A DNA stretch of 64,000 bases from Pomphorhynchus laevis (Eukaryota; Acanthocephala; Palaeacanthocephala; Echinorhynchida; Pomphorhynchidae): positions 310,001 to 374,000 of the forward strand of contig WNNJ02000901.1 in NCBI GenBank assembly GCA_012934845.2, given 5' to 3'. Below the pieces are notes generated by a model. The model searched no databases. It worked only from the letters and a program-made list of their open reading frames with translations, and was not told where the DNA came from. Positions 28,101 through 37,100 of the stretch are shown in pieces. Position numbers and translations under genes: made by a program. Position 1 is the stretch's first letter. Every line of letters starts with the position of its first letter.

Positions 28101-31100
28101 CATTGGAACAGGATATTCAGGTAACGTACATTCCAGTACTGCTTTAGACATGCCAACATCGACAATGCGTGATTGTAAAATTAATCCTTTTCTGATGATT
28201 ATAGTATTTTTCATGTTTGACTTCAAGGAATAATGTTGTCGCATTACCGTTAGGTACAACTGCTTGTTGGGTTGATTTACATATAGAACAACAAAAGATG
28301 ACTAAATAAAAAGAATATTAGAAATAGGAATTGATCAATACGACTACATATTCGTCTTTGGTTTGACTTGCTTCATCCGCAAAATAGTCGTCAAAGTTTT
28401 GCCTGCAGAGAAATCCACGTACACCCGAGGACAATTCCAAAACTAAACCCGACGTAAACGCCTAGAATAACCCATTGAAAGTGATAAAGCAAAATTTGTT
28501 TACCTTTATAGTCGAAGCAGTTACCAGAGAACCTGGTGAAATATTATTAAACGTGGAGTTGCTTTGTACCTGAATGTATAAAAGTTTTACTTTTTGTAAA
28601 ATATAATTTATCAAGACTTTGGCACTTAAATTATGATAAAATAGGAATTTCAAATTATCAATTTAGTTCTGCAAGGTCATTTTAGTAAATAGAAATATTA
28701 CAAATCAATTTTGTTAAATAGTAATTTATTCGATTAAATTTTATTGTTTCGAACGTAAAAATATTTAAATATGTAAATTAAACATGAATGATCATCTAGT
28801 GCACAATAATTCACTTATTCTATTCATTACATGAAAAAGTTAGGAATTTTTAATTAATAAAACAATTTTCTGATAAATTTAATTATCTGCATTTTTATGT
28901 CATGAAAATTTATGATATAATATTTTTATATATTTAATACCATAATTTTATATTATATCCATTGGGGGCTAGGCGTCTGTGGTATGCGCATTCCGGGTTA
29001 ACCTGCCAAACGAAGGTTGTAAAAAAGCATGCGGGTTTATACTTTCCTGTTCGTGTTAATTAAAAAAGTGTTATTCAAATTCTTTCTTGATATTACGAAA
29101 CCGAGAGTTATAAATGATAGCATTAATTAAATTAAAAAATATATAAATTTTTTAATTATTTAAAGATATCGAAATAATTTGTAATTTTTGTGGTGAAACT
29201 GTAATTTAAACACATAATTTATTGTCCAAGTGCGAATTGAGTGAATCATGGTATTAAACATTTAGTAATTGATCACATAAATATTTAGGATGAGTTGTTG
29301 AATACCAAAGATGGCCAGAAGAGTAGTTCTAGCCAAAAAAGAGTGCAGAGAGTAGTTTGGATACTTAGAATATTAATATCTATAATATTGATATTAATTG
29401 ATAGAATTAAATACACATATATCATTAATATATCGAAATATATATTTCATATCTTTATATAATTTATATTTATGTAAATCTAAATAACAGTTATGAACAA
29501 ATTTATATTCTATAGAGCTTAAAAATAAGTCTGCTATAATTGGGCTACTATTACCACCCATTGGAACACATTTATTCATCTAAATATACATGTCCCTACT
29601 TTTAAATAATCAAATCAGCTAACTGAGTCTACGTATTTAATATAATTATAAAATAAACAAAACATAATAATGCTAAATCAAAATTTAATAATTAAATAAT
29701 AGAATAAATAATTGTTTTAAATAAGTCAGCTATAATTGGGCTACTATTACCACTCATTGGAACAACTTTTATTTGTCTGAATATAGATGTCCCTCGATTT
29801 AAATAATTTCGATTTATAAAAATTATTAATATTTCAAATTATACATAAAATTATATTCGTTTTAGTGAAACACCCAAGTTATAAAAATGTGAATTTTACA
29901 AAATGATGGCATTTGCTAATGTGATTTCAGTACAAATGCAAAGAAACGTTTCTTTGCATTTGTATTTCATATTTCTTTATCATTTCTTTAATGATAAAGA
30001 AATATGCGGACAACTTAAGAGTTTAAGAGTTTAAAATTAACTATTTAAACTTTTTATTATTAAATACGACTTATTAAATACTTGGACTTTTTTAATTTTT
30101 GCGCATATTTAGAATAAAATATTATAAAATGTTATATATCAGCTGATAGATTAAAAAATTAAAAAATAAATAAAATAAAAAATAAATAAAATAAAAATAA
30201 ATAATAAAATAATGACAATAAATAAATTAATTAATTTTGTATTATTAATTATTAAATTAATATTTATAGATAACATATAATAAAAAAATATATATCTAGT
30301 TGAATTCTTAACGCACTTTTATATTATTATGTGGAATCAGTTCGAAACTTCTAGACGACACTGTAGCTTTTACGCATCCAATTACTTGATCACCAATGCA
30401 CAGTTCCCTCGGTTCTAAAAGATAAATGTGTCATAAAGCGAAATTTGAGAATTAAAATTATTAATTAAACTTTAATAAAAGAATTTGGCCGCACATTATT
30501 ATGAATTGAAAATATTTTAGTATATTTAAAATATTAAATATAAAAAACTTTAATATTATAATATAAGCTTAAATATTAATATTAAATTTATTAATATTTA
30601 CTTTAATATTAATAAATATTTAAAATATTATGTCTGTTTTGTAAGCTTACAGAAAAAGTGGGAAATTTTCCATCCAGTAGAAGATTGAATTAAAGATTTT
30701 CATTTTATTGATGTGTATAATCCTCGATATGGGTCAGATCTTTAAACTTATGCTAAGATGTAATTTAATGTACTAAACGTTATCCTACCTTGGACCTCTG
30801 CAACCTCGACACCGTAAAAGATTAGTGGATTGAGACCACAATTTCAGCGTTGTTTGACACACTGTATTAATGTACCTGATCAATTAACTGAGATAAATAA
30901 CGTCGTTTCGTTGTATATAAAAAGTAGATACCCATTTGATCTTATTGATACAACACACAAGTGTCTGTTTTGTAAAAAAAATCAGCATTTTACATCTGTA
31001 GATGCTACTTAATCTAGACATTTTTTAACGATAACTGGGCCTAGTAATAAAGCTGCTAAATATTTTCGTAAAATACTCATTCAATTGACACGTGATTGTA

Positions 31101-34100
31101 AATGCCACATTATTAGTTACTCAAAATCCAACAGTAAATTATCCGGCTTCTTAAAGCACAAAATAAAATGGAAACTATTGGTGTAGTTTTCAGCATCCTT
31201 TGCTCCTCGAGTGAGAAATTATATGTTAGACAAACCCGTGGACACCTACGAGAGAGGCTTCTTGAACACGCACGCACATGTAGACACCCAGGAATAGTTA
31301 AAACAACTACATATCGGTTTATACAAAGAACAAAATAATAGCAAAATCTTAAATGTACCGTTGCACAACATGTTAGTAAGACTGGTCGCTGTTTGAATAT
31401 TGACTTTACAAATATTAAGTTGGTTCAACCTCATCTAAACCTAGGCTTGGTCACTATTGATTAGGTTCTATGGACAGAAATGTTTAGAGGGCAACACTTG
31501 AGTTTATGATCTATGCATACATTGATATATGTTTTGCATTGTTTATTCTTTTTTGTATTTTGGTGTTTATGATGTCTTATTTTGATTTAATTTAAATTTA
31601 TTTGTAGTTAATTTAACTGTCTCTGAAATAATTTAACGAGGATTATTTCTCAGTTGAAATAATCCTCATCTCTTTTTGCTATGTGAACTAAATTTATAAC
31701 AATATAAAGATCAGTAGATACTTAGAATTTAAAACTGGAAAAACTAGTTCTAGCTAGCATTCAATAAAGTTGAGCTTTAAAAATAAATAGAGGCATATTA
31801 CTATTAAATTCGACTACATGACGGGCATTGTTCAAAGTTGAACACTATGCATTGAACAAAAGTAATAATTAATCCATATTCAAAGCTTCGCTTGAATAAC
31901 AACAACAATCTCTTGACAAGAAAAAATAAAAGTAACACAAGATTTTTCCTGTCAACCAATGGTCCGGGTGTCGGGTCGTGGAGGCAGTATACAAATCAAA
32001 TTACTCCAAACATCGCGATTCTGGATGACAGAACAGAATTCTCTTTCAGATAGCCCAAGGCATTCTTCGACCAGTCTCGAGATTTGATACCTTCATCAGT
32101 ATCGAGGTCTACCTCTAGGTCTCTTAACAGAGTCCAACCTGGAAAACTTTTAAAGAAGGCAACCGCTAGATGTCACAAAACGTGTACTGGCAACATCAAC
32201 TGACTTTATTCGATGTGGATGACAGCGACTGTATTCCGAGTCTATATCAGATGATCGAATTCCTAACCTTATCTCTAAGGTCGGTCATCCCGAAAAGGAA
32301 CCTTATTTCGGGATGACGTTCCTTATCCCGAAATGACATCCGTATAGATAACATCCGTATCCGACATGTTATCCCTTCAATCGCAATCTAATGCTCATGA
32401 CAGTAGGTTAAGATAGGAACGGAGATTGCGCCGTAAACTAAAAGCTTCGCCCGAAGACTCAACACCCACGTCACCACGACAGACTTGTACAAAAACACTC
32501 GTCTCTGCGTTGGCTAAAAGCTTCGATTCTCAATCTCCCTGGTGTTTCTGCCGTCCCTCGAAAATAATACTACTAGATACTTGAGCTTATGTACATCAGG
32601 AAGAACATATTCCTCAATACGGGTTGGCATTCACTCCTAAATCCGAAACAAACTCATAGAGACAGTCTTTAAGGTACTAACTAATACCTACTATATCGTA
32701 AATTGATGTAGTAGGCATTGTAAGTCTTCAGGACAAGAAGCCAACAGGACAACATCATCTGCCAAACGCAGAGATGATATGGTGGTATTCGATGAAACCA
32801 AACTGAAGACCCACATTCGACAGAGTAGCCTGTCTCGAAATTTTGTCCATGTAAACAAGGAACAAAAATAGAGACAGATTACAACCCGATCGAAGCCCAA
32901 TGACTACTGGAAATGATTCAGACTTCCTACCTAGAACACGAACACAACTCATACTTTGTTTATATAGAGATGTCAAAGCTACCCGAAGATAATGTGGTAC
33001 CCCATACTCCCTTAGTACTTTTCACAACTTTTATGGCGGAACTCGGTCGAATGCCTTTTCTAAAAGGCATTCGACCGAGTTCAAGGATAGTAGACCGTTG
33101 AGCGACCTCCCAAGATCATTCAAAGATAGCTGAGAGAGTTAAAAGCTGATCCGTAGTTCCATGACCTGGACAAAAGCCGCATTGTTCCTCATGCAACTGT
33201 CCTTGAATTATAGGGCGTATCTTTAACTCAAGAATCCTAGAAAATAACTTGCCAGTTTGGATAAGAGTGATGCCCCGATAATTCGAAGACACTGTTCGGT
33301 CACCTTTCTTAAAGATCGGTACCACTACCCCAGTTCGCCACTCACTAGGAACATTGCCCGACATTAATGCAACGTTAAAAATCCAAGTAGGCACTTCATG
33401 CCTACAACGTCGAGATCCTTTAAAGTTTCAGGTCGAATTACATCTACTCCATAAAACTTGCTATTACGAAGTTTTTAACAACAGCAATGACCTCTTTCAA
33501 AGAGATGAGATATTCTGTTGGTTGTAAAGGATCTACTTCTACAAGAGAAGGTATATCCATCATATTAAGAAGACTCTAAAAATGCTCTTTCAACAACGAA
33601 GGATTTCTTCAATGTTATTTATCATATACCCTCTCTGGTCATAGACAGTTCGAGGAGTCTTCTGCTTTCCAACACGAATGTTCTTAATCGTCCTCCAGAA
33701 CATCTCCGAAGCTGACCTATAATCAAGTTCTAAGTATTCTCTAAACTTCTCCCAAGCCGCCTTCTTCGCTAAGGTAAATGCTCGAGCAGAAGCCCTCTTT
33801 GTCTTTCGGTACTTGTCTACAGCTTCCACTGATTTATCTAAAAACGTTGCCTTATAAGCCAGCTACTTCTGTTAGACAGAATATCTTACTGTTGGTGTCC
33901 ACCAACCAATTCGAAGATTCCCTCCGCGACTAGCACTTAGGGCTTTCGAAGAGCAACATTTCACAGATGCTTTGGCAAATGAGGATCTGAACATCTACAA
34001 TTTCTAATCAATGTTCTTCACATCCTATGGCAGCCGAGTGAACTCCTCGTATATTAGCCAGAAAACGTTCTTTGACAAAAATATCAGCTAAATGCACCCT

Positions 34101-37100
34101 GCCGCCCTCGCACAACGCTTGGGTTTACTGGGATTGTCTAGTATCCGATCATGACATCGAAGCTTACTAACTACAAAGTAGTGGTCATAGATCGGAAAGT
34201 CCGTTCCTCCTGAGAACCTCCAAAGTATCGACTATGATATTGTCGCTAATAACATGAGCATTGAAGTCACTCAATAAAACTAGGGAATCTCCCACAAGAG
34301 TATTATCAAGCAGAGCCTGAAGATCTTTCACAAAGACTGCGTATTCCATAATAATGTTGGGAGCATACGCCTACATAACAATTATCCCCTTTCTCTCTAT
34401 GACTAAATGTCAAAGAGAGAAATTTCGTTCATTGTTCTAAACTCTCTACCATGAACGACAACCGGGGACTTGTAAGTATCCCTACACCCGCCTGCCGTCG
34501 CTTTCCGTTATTAACTTTCTAATGGTTTAAGATTAAACCTTGATCCAAAAATTTAGTTCCAGAATAGCAAAGTGAAGTCACTCCGACTATTTCTAGACCG
34601 AAGGGAACCATCTCTCCAAATAATTCTGGTTCCTTTCCCGCCGGCGAGATGACATTCCACCTTCCTACATGATTACTACTTTACTACGGATGTTTATGCC
34701 TCTTTCGCTGTATCCTGCAGCTACGCGGTTACACGGCATCCGACAATGAAACCGACTTCGGTCAGTGGTGAGAAAAGCATTGTTTTTTGTTACATTTAAT
34801 TTAAATTTGTTGAATTGCAGTTTGAATCAAATTTCAAATATTTGATTTTAAATTATTTAAATTGACAGAACGTGACGCTAAGGTTTTCTGTTTAAAAGAA
34901 AAGTTTGTAAGAGAATGTAGACTATCATACAGAATAAAATTTAAGTTCGTAGTGATAAAGCTAATATCCATTTATCCATTATTATATTTATAATGATATT
35001 AAGTCATTATTTAATAACTTTATTAATATTATTATAGTTTTATTATATAAAACTATAATAAAAAATAAAATTGTAATTTCCATTGTAATTCGCAACATCA
35101 AAATTATGGATTCAAACAGAAGCAAATCTAACACTTACTTCCCATTCCATCATTCTTAAACTTCTTGGAATCTCGAGACTTTATAAAAACTTTAACTCGA
35201 TCACCCATTCCGACATCCACAATGTAATTATCATCGACGGTACTAATTACACATCCTATAATTACCTTCAAATAAAATTGCATTTTTATAAAATATATAG
35301 TCTAAACTAAAAAGATGGCATTGATTTTGATATTTTTAAGAGCTACATGAGTAATATAACATTTATATTTTGTATATTATCAAAAAAAAGAAAAAATTTA
35401 TGATAATTCAATGTTCCCGTAATTCATTATTTTTTAACGAATCTGAATATTTTGGTGAAAATTATTACTTATAAAGTAGAAAACATAATGAGTTTTAAAT
35501 AGTTGATACTGATCCATTATTGATAAAGAATTATTGGAGCTGGATCAAATAAAAAGGAACATTTTATTTGATATTTCGCTAACCTCTGTTAGCATCTCCA
35601 GAAAATTAACATTGATTTCGATTTTCTCTAAGCTTTTCGCTAACTGCAGTGGCTCTATAGCACTGTTAGCATCTTTAGAAAAATTCAATTTTCTGAAGAT
35701 GCTAACAGAGATTATCGAAATATTATAACATTTCCCCTTTTTTGATCTCGCTCCAATAATTTTTTATCAATAATGGATTATTATCAACTATTCTCAATAT
35801 ATATACTATTATGTATACAAGGCTTTAACCGAAAAAGGCCGTTTTCTACAGAAAATTAAATCCATCTATTTAGATAATTTATAAATTACTAAATTTTGCA
35901 ATTTTCTAAAATTTCTGGAGATGCTAACAGAGTTAAGCGAAATATCAATAAAAAATTCCTCTTTTCTTTGATCCATCTTTAATAATTCTTCACTAATGTT
36001 ATTAATTAATGTTGATAATAAATTATTAATTAATATTGATAATAATTGATAATAAATTATTGTAGAAAAGAGGAAATTTTATTTGATATTTCGCTAGCCT
36101 CTGTTATCATCTCCAGAAAATTGACATTGATTTCGATTTTCTCTAAGTTTTTCGATAAGTGCAGACCAGTGGATCTATAGCACCGTCAAATGATTTTAAA
36201 TAGTTGATACTGATCCATTATTGATAAAGAATTATTGGAGCTGGATCAAATAAAAAGGAACATTTTATTTGATATTTCGCTAACCTCTGTTAGCAATTCA
36301 GAAAATTAACATTGATTTCGATTTTCTCTAAGCTTTTCGCTAACTGCAGTGGCTCTATAGCACTGTTAGCATCTTTAGAAAAATTCAATTTTCTGAAGAT
36401 GCTAACAGAAGCAACTTTATTAAAGCTGGATTCATCTTTATTGGAGCTGGATCAGATGCTAACAGAAGTTAGCGAAATATCAAAATAATTCCTCTTCTCT
36501 TTGGTCCATCTCCAATAATTCTTTATGAATAATAGATTATTATCAACTATTTAAAAGCATTTTTATATTGACATTTCAAATAAACATGGATTTATTTTAA
36601 TTATGGCTTGTTTTAGGTAAGAAACTTAATTCTAACAATCTAATTTTAAATGAAAAATTAAATCAGTAAGTTGACACTTTATAAAGTCTAAACTATAAAG
36701 GACGAAACTGCTTTTTATATTTTTAGGGCTACATGGTAATATAACATTTATATTTTGTAAATTCTATGCTATATTTAAGATAGCATGTATCAATATACCA
36801 ACGATCAGAAAATAAAACACAAAATTACCACATTATATTGTTTCAATCTGATACTTCATATATAATATATCATTTTTTTATGTTCCTTTTTGCTTTATTT
36901 TAAAATTAATTACAGTATAAGATAAAATTAAAGACAACATTTATGTTGGCTAAATTAACGTTAAAAACTAATTCAAAAAAGGACGCACACATATTCCTAC
37001 CTCAAATACCAACAAGTAATGAAATAACGATAGGTAAATCTCGCTGATCTCACAATCCTTGATGTACATCAAAGCAAAGCCATTTTTCATTATTATGCTT

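Noticed and set aside
28960-29060. tRNA- or SINE-like GC-rich block (ggttaacctgcc)
   Set aside because: No cloverleaf with correct A and B boxes could be drawn.
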